From: Coprousia sp963931435
Lineage (GTDB): Bacteria; Actinomycetota; Coriobacteriia; Coriobacteriales; Coriobacteriaceae
Length of the DNA stretch: 64,000 nucleotides
Assembly (NCBI GenBank): GCA_963931435.1
Contig: OZ007012.1
Span: forward strand, 248,001-312,000
Direction: 5' to 3'
Shown: piece by piece, positions 16,431-25,394 of the stretch
Layout: each line of letters begins with the position of its first letter
Numbering within the stretch: position 1 is the first letter of the stretch
Made by a program: the position numbers and the translations under genes
The notes under the pieces: generated by a model
The model's input: only the letters and a program-made list of their open reading frames with translations
What the model was told of the DNA's origin: nothing
Databases searched by the model: none

Positions 16431-18230
16431 ATGCGCATCATCAAACGCATCAACACCAATGCCGTGATCTGCCTGGATAGCCGGGGCCGCGAAGTCGTGG
16501 CGCTCGGACGGGGTATCGGGTTTCCCGATGCTGGCGACGATGTGGACGTGGCGCGCATCGAGCGCACCTACTACGACGTCGACGCGCGCTACCTGACGCT
16601 GTTCGAGGAGATTCCGCTCGACGTGTTCTCCGCCTCGGCGCAGATCGTCGACGTGATGCGCGCGGTGATCCCCTACGAGCTGAGCCCCAGCCTGCCCATC
16701 ACGCTGGCCGACCATATCGCCTTCATGCTCAAGCGCGCTCGCGAGCACATGAAGGTCTCCATCCCGCTCTCCTACGACCTGGCGCAGCTCTATCCTCTGG
16801 AGTGGCGCATGGGACGCTTCACCGTGGAGCGTGTCGAGAAGGCGTTCGGCGTGCGCCTCGCCGATGAGGAGGCGGCCGGCATCACGCACTGCCTCACCCG
16901 TCTGCGCTTCACGCTCAAAGACGCGGGCTACCCCGATACCGATGCGGTTAAGCGCATCCCCGGGGTCATCGGGGTGCAGGAGTCGGCTGGGCAGTACCAG
17001 GTGATCGTGGGGCAGAACGTCGCGGACGTCTATCGCGAGGTCTGCGCGCTGGGCGGGTTCTCGCCCGAGGCCGTCATCGATGAGAACCTGGACGCCGGGC
17101 TCCCGGCGCCCAAGAAGAACGTCTTCAACATGATCATCTCCACCATCGTGGGCACGATCGGCCCCATCATCCCCATCCTCATCGGAACGGGCCTGGGCAA
17201 GTGCATCCTGCTCATCGTCTCGATGCTCGGCATCGCAAACGCCGAGACCTCGATGACCTACTACGTGTTCAACTTCGTGTTCGACTGCGGTTTCACGTTC
17301 CTGCCGGTGTTCACGGCGGTTTCGGCGGCCAAGCATTTCGGCTGCAACATGTTCCTCGCGGCCGTCATGGGCTGCGCCTTGCTGCATCCCAACTGGACGA
17401 GCATCGTCTCCTCGACCGATCCCAAGTTCATCGGTGACATGTTCGGCATCCCGCTTTACGGTATGAGCTACGCCTCGTCGCTCGTGCCCTCCATCCTCAT
17501 CGTGTGGGTGATGAGCAAGCTCGAGTGGTTCCTGGACAAGCGCATCCCGCAGTTCCTGCGCGCCATGCTCGTGCCGCTCATCGAGCTCCTTGTCATGACG
17601 CCGCTCTCGTTCCTGCTGCTCGCGCCCGCCATGGGCATGCTCGCCATCCTGTTCGGTGATGCGCTGCTGTGGGCCTACAACACCTTCGGCGGCATCGCCA
17701 TCGTCATCATGTGCGTGGTGTACCCGTGGCTCGTGGTGACGGGCACGCATTCCACGCTCGCCATCGCCGGCATCCAGATCCTCACGCAGACCGGGTTCGA
17801 CCCGTTCTCGCGCACGCTACCGCTCGTGGTCAACATGGCCCAGGGCGCCGCGGCGCTCGCCTGCGCGGTCAAGACCAAGAACAAGGCGTTCCGCAGCACG
17901 TGCCTCTCAAGCGCCTTCACCGTGTTTTTCGCCGGCATCTCCGAACCCACCATCTACGGTGTCACCCTGCGCCTCAAGCGACCCATGTACGCGGTCATGG
18001 TGGGATCGGGCATCGGCGGCATCGTCGCGGGCTTCCTGGGCCTCAAGGCCTATGTGTTCATGACGCCGAGCATCGTGAACATCGCCATGTGGATTGGCGG
18101 TGACGGCATGTTCAACCTGCTCGTCGCCATCGCGACCATGGTGGTGACCGTGATCGCCACCTTCATCGCCACGCTGGTGATCGGCTTCGACGACCCGGTG
18201 GAGGAGTCCTCGGCAGAGGCTTCGGTGTAG
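16431..18230 (+). CDS. Fusion of BglG/LicT antiterminator RNA-binding domain to PTS EIIBC
   Basis: A single 599-aa frame. Residues 1-~58 are a CAT RNA-binding domain (MRIIKRINTNAVICLDSRGR, ALGRGIGF, DDVDVARIER). Residues ~65-150 are most of PRD1, with the phospho-acceptor-type His in LADHIAF and ending GVRLADEEAAGI. From residue 151 the sequence becomes a glucose/beta-glucoside EIIB (THCLTRLRFTLKD, phospho-Cys154, IPGVIGVQESAGQYQVIVG), missing its first ~20 residues, followed by a complete EIIC (about ten membrane segments, GISEPTIYGVTLRLKRPM). The rest of PRD1, PRD2 and the EIIB start are absent, as if a licT-bglF pair had fused by an in-frame deletion. GAGGAGG lies 13-19 bases before ATG 16431. 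The leader has a RAT and terminator. There is no EIIA domain. Confidence 0.9.
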   Translation: MRIIKRINTNAVICLDSRGREVVALGRGIGFPDAGDDVDVARIERTYYDVDARYLTLFEEIPLDVFSASAQIVDVMRAVIPYELSPSLPITLADHIAFMLKRAREHMKVSIPLSYDLAQLYPLEWRMGRFTVERVEKAFGVRLADEEAAGITHCLTRLRFTLKDAGYPDTDAVKRIPGVIGVQESAGQYQVIVGQNVADVYREVCALGGFSPEAVIDENLDAGLPAPKKNVFNMIISTIVGTIGPIIPILIGTGLGKCILLIVSMLGIANAETSMTYYVFNFVFDCGFTFLPVFTAVSAAKHFGCNMFLAAVMGCALLHPNWTSIVSSTDPKFIGDMFGIPLYGMSYASSLVPSILIVWVMSKLEWFLDKRIPQFLRAMLVPLIELLVMTPLSFLLLAPAMGMLAILFGDALLWAYNTFGGIAIVIMCVVYPWLVVTGTHSTLAIAGIQILTQTGFDPFSRTLPLVVNMAQGAAALACAVKTKNKAFRSTCLSSAFTVFFAGISEPTIYGVTLRLKRPMYAVMVGSGIGGIVAGFLGLKAYVFMTPSIVNIAMWIGGDGMFNLLVAIATMVVTVIATFIATLVIGFDDPVEESSAEASV

Positions 18231-18319
18231 CGGTTCCGGCACCCGGCTCCGCGCGCTCGGCGCCTGCGGGTATCCGCGGGCGACGGCCGCGCGTCCCGGG
18301 ATGAGCGAGGGAGAAGACC

Positions 18320-19150
18320 ATGGCGTATTTCGCCGACATGCACGTCCATACCGATCACAGCGACGGCACCCAGCCTATCGGGGCGGTGCTCGACCAGGCC
18401 GCGGCGGCGGGGCTCTCCGCTATCGCCATCGCGGACCACGATACCGTGGACACCTGGGACGAGGTGCGTGCGGAGGCGCGCTCGCGGGGTATCGAGCCGG
18501 TGCGCGGCGTCGAGATGAGCTGCTACGACGAGCGCGTGCACAAGAAGATTCACATCGTGGGACTCTGGCTGAATGAGGAGGTGCCGCATGTGGCGCCCCT
18601 GTGCGAGCACACCCTCGCCTGTCGTGATCGCTACCACCGCAAGCTGGTGGGCGAGCTGGCCGAGCGTGGCTACGCGATCACCTTGGATGAGGTGCAGGCG
18701 GCGGCGCCCTATCGCTACATCTTCAAGATGCACCTGTTCAAGGCTCTGTGTGCCAAGTATCCCGATGAGATGACCCCCGCGCGCTACCGCGAGCTCTTCG
18801 CGGGCAAGACCTCGGAGGAGGTCGATGCGCAGATGGGCTACACGCCCATCGAGGAGGGCATCCGGGCGATTCGCGCCGATGGCGGCATCGCGGTGATCGC
18901 GCATCCGTGCGAGTACGACAACTACGACGAGATTCCCGATTACGTCGAAATGGGCCTCCAGGGCATCGAGGTCCGGCACCCCAGCATGAAGGAGGCGGAC
19001 TATCCGCGCTGCGAGAAGCTGGCGCGGCGGTTCGGTTTGCTGCGCAGCGGCGGCAGCGACTACCACGATCCCGTGCTCACGCCGCATCTGGGGCGCTTCG
19101 GCTTGTACGAGGACGAGTTCTGCGCTCTGCGGGAAGCGGTTCGGGGCTGA
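18320..19150 (+). CDS. PHP-domain metal-dependent phosphoesterase
   Basis: A 276-aa PHP protein with metal-binding motifs DMHVHTDHSDGTQ (residues 6-18), IADHDTVD, GVEMSC, VIAHPCEYD and GSDYHDP near the C-terminus. The family acts on phosphoesters: bacterial relatives such as YciV/RNase AM hydrolyse 3',5'-nucleotide bisphosphates and trim RNA 5' ends. GAGGGAGAAG precedes ATG 18320. It follows the EIIBC fusion gene by 89 bp on the same strand and is followed by a terminator, so it could be the last gene of that unit. A functional link is not obvious. Confidence 0.85.
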   Translation: MAYFADMHVHTDHSDGTQPIGAVLDQAAAAGLSAIAIADHDTVDTWDEVRAEARSRGIEPVRGVEMSCYDERVHKKIHIVGLWLNEEVPHVAPLCEHTLACRDRYHRKLVGELAERGYAITLDEVQAAAPYRYIFKMHLFKALCAKYPDEMTPARYRELFAGKTSEEVDAQMGYTPIEEGIRAIRADGGIAVIAHPCEYDNYDEIPDYVEMGLQGIEVRHPSMKEADYPRCEKLARRFGLLRSGGSDYHDPVLTPHLGRFGLYEDEFCALREAVRG

Positions 19151-19179
19151 GGCTGCGGGGGCTCTGAGCCGGCGAGCAC

Positions 19180-19236
19180 CGGGTTCGGAGGATGCCGGTA
19201 GAGGATGCCGGCAAAGGACCCTTCGAACCCGTTTTT
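19180..19236 (+). terminator. Terminator after PHP gene
   Basis: CGGGTTCG (19180-19187) pairs with CGAACCCG (19224-19231), with extra AGG/CCT pairing inside, followed by TTTTT. The loop contains two copies of GAGGATGCCGG. Confidence 0.6.
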
Positions 19237-19246
19237 CACCACGGCG

Positions 19247-20719
19247 TCAGCGCGAGAGGGCCCAGCACATGTTGGCTTGCCGCAGGATCTGCGCGATGCC
19301 CCATTTGCGCGTGCTGTTGAGCACGCTGTTGGGATCGTGGATGCTCACCATGCCGTTCTCGTCGATGCCGGTGAGCACGATGTAGTGGCCCACGAGGGTG
19401 AAGTCGCCGGGCTTCAGGCTCGCGATTACGGGCATGCCCGCCTCCAGCGCGGGAACCACCTCGTTGTAATAGGGGTTAATCGTCGTGCTGGAGAGCCCCA
19501 GCTGCGCCGCGCCCTGGGTCATGTAGATCCATTCGGTGGCGCCGGTTGGGGCGAAGTTCCCGGCGTCGGCCTGGGCGGCCAGGTCCGCCGGGGTGTAGGA
19601 CGCGTCGCCTGTGAGATAGATGTAGACCATGTCCATGCAGGTGGGGCCGCAGGCGTTGTCGCCCACGGTGCCGCCGGCGTAGGGCTCGTCGCGCCAAGCG
19701 ACATCCTTTTGGTACAGGTAGGGCATCTTGCCGTCACCCCAGCGCTCGCGCGGGGTGGAGAGGGGGAAGGCCGCCGGATCGAACGGGATGGCGATGTCGC
19801 CCTCCTCGGCGACCTGGCCGGGCGCCTCGCCCGGGCAGGCGCCGTCGTTTTCGCCCGCCTTGTCGGGGCGGGCTCCGTCATCGCCTCCATCCGTTTCGCC
19901 CGTTTGGGCCTTCTGGTCCGAGGCCTGGTCCGACGCCCCTCCGTCCAACGCGGTTGCCGGGGCCCAAGGGTGCCAGAGCATGAGGCCCGCCGCGACGAGG
20001 GCGATTACGACCAGCACCGCCGCGATGGCGAGCAGGGGGCGTCGCCGGCGCGGACTCCGGTTGCCGGCTTGCGGTGCGCAGCGCCCAGTGCCTCCCCGGC
20101 GCGGCATGTCGTCCCGACGTGGCATGCCGTCCCGGCGCGGCGTGTTCGCTCGGTCCGGCGCGGCGGCTTGGCGCTGCGTCGCGCTGCGGGGCGTTTTTCC
20201 GGTTCGGCGGTTGGGGCGCGCGTACGTCTCGTATTCGTCGAAGTTAGTAGCGGGGTCATCGTCCAACGGCCCGGGCGTCGGCGCTGACGCGGACGCGGAG
20301 CCGACGCGCGCCGCATCCATGCTGCGCGCCGAGGCGAGCCGCGGGGCCGAGCGCGCCGCTTCAGCACGGCGCTCGGCGACGATGCGCCCGTAGGCGTCAT
20401 CGACCGGGTAGTCATCATCGGATGCGTAGCCGCTGCCGGGTTCGTAAGAGAAATCGGGTCCATAGTCGATATCGGGCTCGTAGCCGGCATCGGGCTCGTA
20501 GCCGACATCGCGCCCGTAGGCATCATCTGGTCCGAAGGGGCCATCGGAGCCGTAGTCCTCATCCGGTCCGTAGCCCTCCGCATCGTATTCATCACCGCGC
20601 GGGCGGAAGGAGGCGGTGCGCAGCATGCGCGGTGGGCGGGCGCCATCCGGCGCGTCGCCGTAGCCGTCGCGCGCATCGTATCCGCGCGGATCGGGATCCT
20701 GGCAGTCGTGCGGGGGCAT
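19247..20719 (-). CDS. Membrane-anchored C39-like cysteine peptidase with acidic Tyr-rich N-terminus
   Basis: A 490-aa protein. Residues 1-~175 are disordered and strongly acidic, with degenerate repeats of the form YxPDxxYxxD (GPDEDYGSDGPFGPDDAYGR). A basic RRRRPLL stop and one membrane segment follow (~260-285), then an Asp/Gly-rich linker, then a peptidase C39-like domain (~340-490) with catalytic Cys in GDNACGPTCMDMVY, His in VGHYIVLTG and the DPNS loop. The topology suggests a cytoplasmic repeat tail and an extracellular peptidase. AAGGAGGACGG precedes ATG 20719; a longer frame to 20761 lacks a ribosome site. Substrate unknown; wall proteins or peptides are possible. Confidence 0.8.
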   Translation of the reverse strand: MPPHDCQDPDPRGYDARDGYGDAPDGARPPRMLRTASFRPRGDEYDAEGYGPDEDYGSDGPFGPDDAYGRDVGYEPDAGYEPDIDYGPDFSYEPGSGYASDDDYPVDDAYGRIVAERRAEAARSAPRLASARSMDAARVGSASASAPTPGPLDDDPATNFDEYETYARPNRRTGKTPRSATQRQAAAPDRANTPRRDGMPRRDDMPRRGGTGRCAPQAGNRSPRRRRPLLAIAAVLVVIALVAAGLMLWHPWAPATALDGGASDQASDQKAQTGETDGGDDGARPDKAGENDGACPGEAPGQVAEEGDIAIPFDPAAFPLSTPRERWGDGKMPYLYQKDVAWRDEPYAGGTVGDNACGPTCMDMVYIYLTGDASYTPADLAAQADAGNFAPTGATEWIYMTQGAAQLGLSSTTINPYYNEVVPALEAGMPVIASLKPGDFTLVGHYIVLTGIDENGMVSIHDPNSVLNSTRKWGIAQILRQANMCWALSR

Positions 20720-21057
20720 CCGTCCTCCTTCCTGCTCAAGGCAACAGCAACAGGGTAGCACGCATCGTCACGGCAGGTGCGGTCTCGCCACGCGCCCGAC
20801 CGGGGGAGAGGGGCGCTTTGGCTTGGACGCCCGAGCGGCCTCCGTCGCCGTGCGCTGCGCCTGGGGCGCCTCCCGCGTCCCCCGCGTGCGGGTTCCGGGG
20901 GCCGCGCCCCTGTGCGCAGGCTTCGGCGCGCCGCCCGCCCACGCCCCGGTAAAGGTTCGCGCGTCCTCCCAAAACGCGCGACTGCCAGCGCGCGGCGGGG
21001 GCATAATGGAGTGCGATGCACCCGGCGCCCCGCGCGCCAGACGAAGGAGGATACCCC
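20720..21057. other. Divergent intergenic region without gene
   Basis: 338 bp of very GC-rich DNA between the divergent C39-like peptidase and the phospholipase C-like gene. A CATAAT -10-like hexamer at 21002-21007 precedes the latter, and GAAGGAGGAT (about 21043-21052) is its ribosome site. I see no other structure. Confidence 0.4.
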
Positions 21058-22005
21058 ATGCCCGCACTCATCACCCATCGCCTCTTCGGCGAGGAGAGCA
21101 TCGCCGCCCTGCCCCAGGGCGTCATCGCCAGCGAGGATGAGCGCTGCGCCTTCCTGCTGGCCAACCAGGGCCCCGATCCCTTCTTCTTCCGCGTGCGCAC
21201 CCCGCAGGTCGCCTCGTGCATGCGGCTGGGGCGCGTCATGCACCGCAGCCGCATGACGCGGCAGTTCGCGGCGCTGCGCGACGGCGTGGCGCACCTGCAG
21301 AAGCGCGAGGCCGGCGTGGGTCGCGCCTTCGTGCTGGGGCTCCTCTCGCACTACGCGCTCGACCGCGTGGCGCATCCGTTCGTCTACGCCCAGCAGTGGG
21401 GCATCCAGCAGCAGGATGCCGACCTCGCCGACTCCGGGTCGGCGGTGCACGCCGTCATCGAGAGCGATCTCGACGTGCTCATGCTGCAGCTCAAGCGCAG
21501 CAACGCCACGGTGGAGAGCTATCCGCCCGAGGGCGTCATCACCACCACCGATCGCATCAACAAGGTGGCGGGCGCGCTCTTGAGCTTCATGGCGCACGGC
21601 GTGTACGGCCTTGATGTGGGCGCATCGGAGTACGGCGGCGCGGTGGCCGACATGAAGCTCGCCTACCGCCTCATCGAGCCGGTCTCCTCGCGGCATGTGG
21701 CGCCCCTCATCAGCGGGGCCGAGGGGCTCGTCAAGAACTACTCGCTGCTCGGCGCGCTGGCGCACCGCATCACCTCCGAGCCGCCGCGTGGCGCGGGCAA
21801 CCTCGACGGCCGCGCCTGGGAGGATCCCTTCACGCATGCAGAGTCGACCGAGAGCTTCCCGGAGGTCTTCGATCGCGCGCTCGCCGGCTACGCCGAGCTC
21901 TCGGCGCGCTTCGTCGAGGGGGATGCCATCGAGCACGTCACCTGCCACATCAACTACTCCGGCCGCCCCCTGGACGCCTCCGAGGAGTTCGATCGCGAGG
22001 AGTAG
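21058..22005 (+). CDS. Zinc-dependent phospholipase C-like protein
   Basis: A 315-aa protein with the fold pattern of PF00882 (Zn_dep_PLPC): ITHRLFGEESI at the N-terminus, ANQGPDPFFF, FVLGLLSHYALDRVAHPFVYA with His-Asp-His metal ligands, and an AVHAVIESDLDVLML helix with His and Glu. Bacterial PLCs of this family hydrolyse phospholipids, but this protein has no signal peptide and is probably cytoplasmic, as are many uncharacterised Firmicutes and Actinobacteria members. AAGGAGG lies 8-14 bases before ATG 21058. The gene stands alone on its strand, before a UMF1 transporter. Confidence 0.75.
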   Translation: MPALITHRLFGEESIAALPQGVIASEDERCAFLLANQGPDPFFFRVRTPQVASCMRLGRVMHRSRMTRQFAALRDGVAHLQKREAGVGRAFVLGLLSHYALDRVAHPFVYAQQWGIQQQDADLADSGSAVHAVIESDLDVLMLQLKRSNATVESYPPEGVITTTDRINKVAGALLSFMAHGVYGLDVGASEYGGAVADMKLAYRLIEPVSSRHVAPLISGAEGLVKNYSLLGALAHRITSEPPRGAGNLDGRAWEDPFTHAESTESFPEVFDRALAGYAELSARFVEGDAIEHVTCHINYSGRPLDASEEFDREE

Positions 22006-22123
22006 CGCTCCGCGCCCGCGGCGCTCCCCTCCTCGCCCGCCGTCCTTACCGAAACGTGACGTGCGCGGCACCCCGGCCTGCCGTACCATAGCAAGGTCAC
22101 GCAAACAGGTGGAAGGACGCTGC

Positions 22124-23374
22124 ATGAAGTACACGAAGGCGGAGCGCAACTGGGTCATGTACGACGTGGGCAACTCGGCCCTGGTGCTGTTCAACACCTC
22201 GGTCGTCCCCATCTACTTCAACGCCATCAACACGGCGGCGGATTCGGCCGGGCTCGTCACGGCGTGGGCGAACGCGCAGACGGTGGCATCGCTCGCCGTG
22301 GCCCTGCTCATGCCCATCCTGGGGTCGCTCGCCGACTTCGCCGGCAACAAGATCAAGTTCTTCCTGGGTTTCTTCCTCACGGGGCTCGTGCTGTGCTTCG
22401 CGCAGGCCATTCCCATGGGGGCGATGCCGTTCCTCGTGGTGTACGTCATCTGCACCATCGGCCTCAACTCGTCCATGACGTTCTACGACGCCATGCTGCC
22501 CGACGTCACCACCGACGAGCGCATGGACACCGTCTCGAGCTCCGGGTACGCCTGGGGCTACATCGGCTCGTGCCTTCCGTTCATCGTGTGCATCGCGCTC
22601 ATCCTGGGCGGCCCCGCGGCGCTCGACCTCGACATGCTGCTGTGCGTGCGCGTCTCGTTCGCCATCATCGGCATCTGGTGGCTCGCGTTCACGGTGCCGC
22701 TCGTGCGCACCTACAAGCAGCGCTACGCCAAGGCGCTCGCGCCCGGCGAGACCATGGGCGGCGAGATCGTCAAGACCATCCGCGGCCTCGGCGAGACCAT
22801 GCGGCGCATCGCGCGCGACAAGGCCATCCTCCTCTACATGGTCGCCTTCTTCTTCTACATCGACGGCGTGCACACCGTCATCTCCATGGCGACGACCTAC
22901 GGCGCCTCGCTGCATATCGAATCCACCGCGCTCATCCTGGCGCTGCTCGTCACGCAGTTCGTGGCGTTCCCCTCGGCCATCGCGTACGGCAGGCTCGCCG
23001 GCAAGTACGGGACGCTCCGCATGATCATCATCGCCGTGGTGGCCTACGTGGCGATCGTGCTGTTCGCGGCGTTCTTCCTCAAGACGGCCACCGAGTTCTG
23101 GATCCTCGCCGTGGCGGTGGGGCTCTTCCAGGGCGGCATCCAGGCGCTCAGCCGCAGCTACTTCGGCAAGCTCATCCCCAAGGAGCGCGCCAACGAGTAC
23201 TACGGGTTCTTCGATATCTTCGGGCGCTACGCATCCGTGATGGGAACTCTGCTAGTATCGGTGGTGACATCGCTCACGGGCGATCCTTCTTTAGGAGTGC
23301 TTTCCATCGGGATTCTGCTCATCGTGGGCCTTGTCATGCTCCTGCGGCTCTCCCGGCTGCGCGGCATGGCGTGA
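22124..23374 (+). CDS. UMF1/ATG22-family MFS transporter
   Basis: A 416-aa protein with about twelve membrane helices. It begins with the UMF1 hallmark KYTKAERNWVMYDVGNSALV, and has LGSLADFAGNKIKFF at the helix 2-3 loop and FYDAMLPDVTTDERMDTVSS, as in the Vacuole effluxer/ATG22-like family. Bacterial substrates are unknown; efflux of amino acids or small metabolites is inferred from yeast Atg22. GGAAGGA precedes ATG 22124. No operon partner is close. Confidence 0.85.
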   Translation: MKYTKAERNWVMYDVGNSALVLFNTSVVPIYFNAINTAADSAGLVTAWANAQTVASLAVALLMPILGSLADFAGNKIKFFLGFFLTGLVLCFAQAIPMGAMPFLVVYVICTIGLNSSMTFYDAMLPDVTTDERMDTVSSSGYAWGYIGSCLPFIVCIALILGGPAALDLDMLLCVRVSFAIIGIWWLAFTVPLVRTYKQRYAKALAPGETMGGEIVKTIRGLGETMRRIARDKAILLYMVAFFFYIDGVHTVISMATTYGASLHIESTALILALLVTQFVAFPSAIAYGRLAGKYGTLRMIIIAVVAYVAIVLFAAFFLKTATEFWILAVAVGLFQGGIQALSRSYFGKLIPKERANEYYGFFDIFGRYASVMGTLLVSVVTSLTGDPSLGVLSIGILLIVGLVMLLRLSRLRGMA

Positions 23375-23515
23375 GGCGCCCTTAGCGCCCCACGAGCGCG
23401 CGAAGGGTCCCCGGCGTCGGTTCTCGCGCTGGTCGTCGGCCGGATCGGCATCCTCAAGGGATGGGCGGCGGGGCATCAGCAAAGCCCTCCAACCTTGTAG
23501 GAAGTGACCGATCCC

Positions 23516-24103
23516 ATGAAATCACAAGACATCGCCCAGACGGGCGTCATCGCTGCCGTGTACGCGGCGGCGACGCTCACCGCCCTGCTTTTCCTGGGCA
23601 GCCTCGCCTGGGGCCCCGTGCAGTTCCGCGTGTCCGAGGCCCTGTGCGCGCTCGCGCTCTTCACCCCTGCCGCCGTGCCCGGGCTCACCCTGGGTTGCGC
23701 CATCGCCAACGTCGCCAACATCGCGCTCTCCGGCACCGGCGCGCTCGGGCTCCTCGACGTGGTGTTCGGCTCGGCGGCGACGTTCGCCGGCGCCCTCTTC
23801 ACGTGGAAGATGCGCCGCCGCCCCGTGCCGGCGCTCGCGGGCCCCGTCATCGCCAACGCGCTCATCGTGCCGGCCTACCTGCCGCTGCTGCTCACGGCAA
23901 CCGGCTTCTACACCATCCCCTTCACCTCCATCTCCCTTGATGGCTACTGGGGCGCCATGTACTTGTTCGGCCTCGTGAGCACGGGCGTGGGCGAAGCGGT
24001 TATCATGTATGTGCTGGGCCTCCCCCTGGCGCGCTCCCTGGCGCGCTCGCCCTATTTCAAGGCGCTGTCGCCCTTCGGCGGCCGTGCCGGCGCGAGCAGC
24101 TAG
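23516..24103 (+). CDS. queT: QueT family queuosine-precursor transporter
   Basis: A 195-aa membrane protein with five to six helices and QueT (PF06177) motifs: WGPVQFRVSEALCALALFTPAAVPGL, GCAIANVAN and a GVGEAVIMYVLGLPL tail. QueT is the substrate-binding S component of an ECF transporter importing preQ0/preQ1-type queuosine precursors, and would use a shared ECF module encoded elsewhere. I chose ATG 23516, 11 bases after AGGAAG; a GTG at 23504 overlaps that site. I looked for a preQ1 riboswitch in the 140-bp leader and could not make a convincing one. Confidence 0.85.
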   Translation: MKSQDIAQTGVIAAVYAAATLTALLFLGSLAWGPVQFRVSEALCALALFTPAAVPGLTLGCAIANVANIALSGTGALGLLDVVFGSAATFAGALFTWKMRRRPVPALAGPVIANALIVPAYLPLLLTATGFYTIPFTSISLDGYWGAMYLFGLVSTGVGEAVIMYVLGLPLARSLARSPYFKALSPFGGRAGASS

Positions 24104-24203
24104 CCCGGCGGACGCGCGCTCGGGCGGGATGCCTGCGAGATGACCAAGTCGGCTGTGGGGCGCGACCAGCGCGGCGCCCCGCCGCCGGTCGAGCAGGAGC
24201 GTG

Positions 24204-25394
24204 ATGGCAGTGCGTGCCGCGATCGTGATCCCTACGTACTGGGCGGACATAGCCAAGGACCAGCAGGCGCCCGGTGCCTACGATCACTCGACCCCGCTCG
24301 CCGCGAGCGCTCCCGAGCTCGACCGCTGCCTCACCTCGCTCGAGCAGGTGCGCGACGTCGAGCGCATCATCCTGCTCGTGGTGTGCCCGCTTTCCGCGAC
24401 GGTCGAGGTGACGCGCCGGGTGCACGCCATCATCGACCATCATCCATCGCTGCCCATCACCATGGTCTCCAACGTCGAGGCCGCGCGCATCGCCGACGCG
24501 GTGGCCGAGGTCGCGCCCGCCGGCTCGGGCGAGTGCGTCTCGCTGCGCGGCTACGGCGCGATCCGCAACATGGGGCTGGCGGTCGCGGCGGTGTTCGGAT
24601 ACGAGGCCGTGGTCTTCCTCGACGACGACGAGGTGGTGCTCTCCTCCGATTTCATGACCAAGGCGCTCTACGCCCTCGGTCAGCAGACGCGGCAGGGGCT
24701 GCCGATCCTGGCCAAGAGCGGCTACTTCCTCGACCGGGCGGGCTCGCCTCTGGCCGACACCTCGCGGGCGGCGTTCCGGAACCGCTGGTGGTCCAAGCGC
24801 GAGGAGTTCAACCAATGGATGAGCCGGGCGCTCAAGGGCACGCGCATCTCGCGTTCCAACTACGTGTGCGGTGGCTGCATGGCCATCTCGGCGCGCGCGT
24901 TCGGGCTGGTGCCGTTCGACCCCTACATCACGCGCGGCGAGGACCTCGACTACCTGTTCAGCCTGCGCATGGTGGGGCTGGACATGTGGTTCGACAACCG
25001 GTGGGTGGTCAAGCACCTGCCGCCGCGCTCCGACCAGATGGCGGCGCGGTTCATGCAGGACGTGTACCGCTGGTACTACGAGCGCGCCAAGCTGCGCCAG
25101 GCCGCGCGCCAAAACGATCTGGTGGCCGTCATCCCGGCATCGCTCATGCCCTATCCGGGGCGCTGGATCTCCGACGAGCTGGATGAGCGCGTGCGCCGCA
25201 CGGCCCTCGTGCGCGCCCTCGTGACGCGTGAGCACGGCGAGTACCTGCGCATCTGGCGGCGGGGGCGCGCGGACGCGGAGCGGTATGCCGCCGAGTACCG
25301 CGGCGCCTACCTGCGCCTTCTGGGGTTCTGGCCCGCGGTGGTCGAGAGGCTGTGGAACAACCGCGCCTGCGCGGCGCTGTGGGAGGATCGCTGA
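24204..25394 (+). CDS. GT2-like glycosyltransferase family protein
   Basis: A 396-aa protein with a GT-A-type nucleotide-sugar fold: an AAIVIPTYW start, GYGAIRNMGLAVAAVFGYEAVVFLDDDEVV with the DDD metal motif, CGGCMAISARAFGLVPFDPYITRGEDLDYLF, and a long helical C-terminus rich in Arg/Trp. It would transfer a sugar to an unknown acceptor in the cytoplasm. The start is ATG 24204 (GTG 24201 also possible), after CAGGAG. It overlaps the LytS-like sensor gene by one base (TGATG), implying translational coupling, so it may be part of a cell-envelope response unit. Confidence 0.75.
   Translation: MAVRAAIVIPTYWADIAKDQQAPGAYDHSTPLAASAPELDRCLTSLEQVRDVERIILLVVCPLSATVEVTRRVHAIIDHHPSLPITMVSNVEAARIADAVAEVAPAGSGECVSLRGYGAIRNMGLAVAAVFGYEAVVFLDDDEVVLSSDFMTKALYALGQQTRQGLPILAKSGYFLDRAGSPLADTSRAAFRNRWWSKREEFNQWMSRALKGTRISRSNYVCGGCMAISARAFGLVPFDPYITRGEDLDYLFSLRMVGLDMWFDNRWVVKHLPPRSDQMAARFMQDVYRWYYERAKLRQAARQNDLVAVIPASLMPYPGRWISDELDERVRRTALVRALVTREHGEYLRIWRRGRADAERYAAEYRGAYLRLLGFWPAVVERLWNNRACAALWEDR

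Noticed and set aside
20005..22212. Long minus-strand frame across the C39-like gene start and the phospholipase C-like gene
   Set aside because: The real C39-like gene is in another frame with a strong ribosome site, and the rest is antisense to a recognisable plus-strand gene.
23375..23515. preQ1 riboswitch before queT
   Set aside because: I could not find the conserved pseudoknot pattern of any preQ1 class in the leader.
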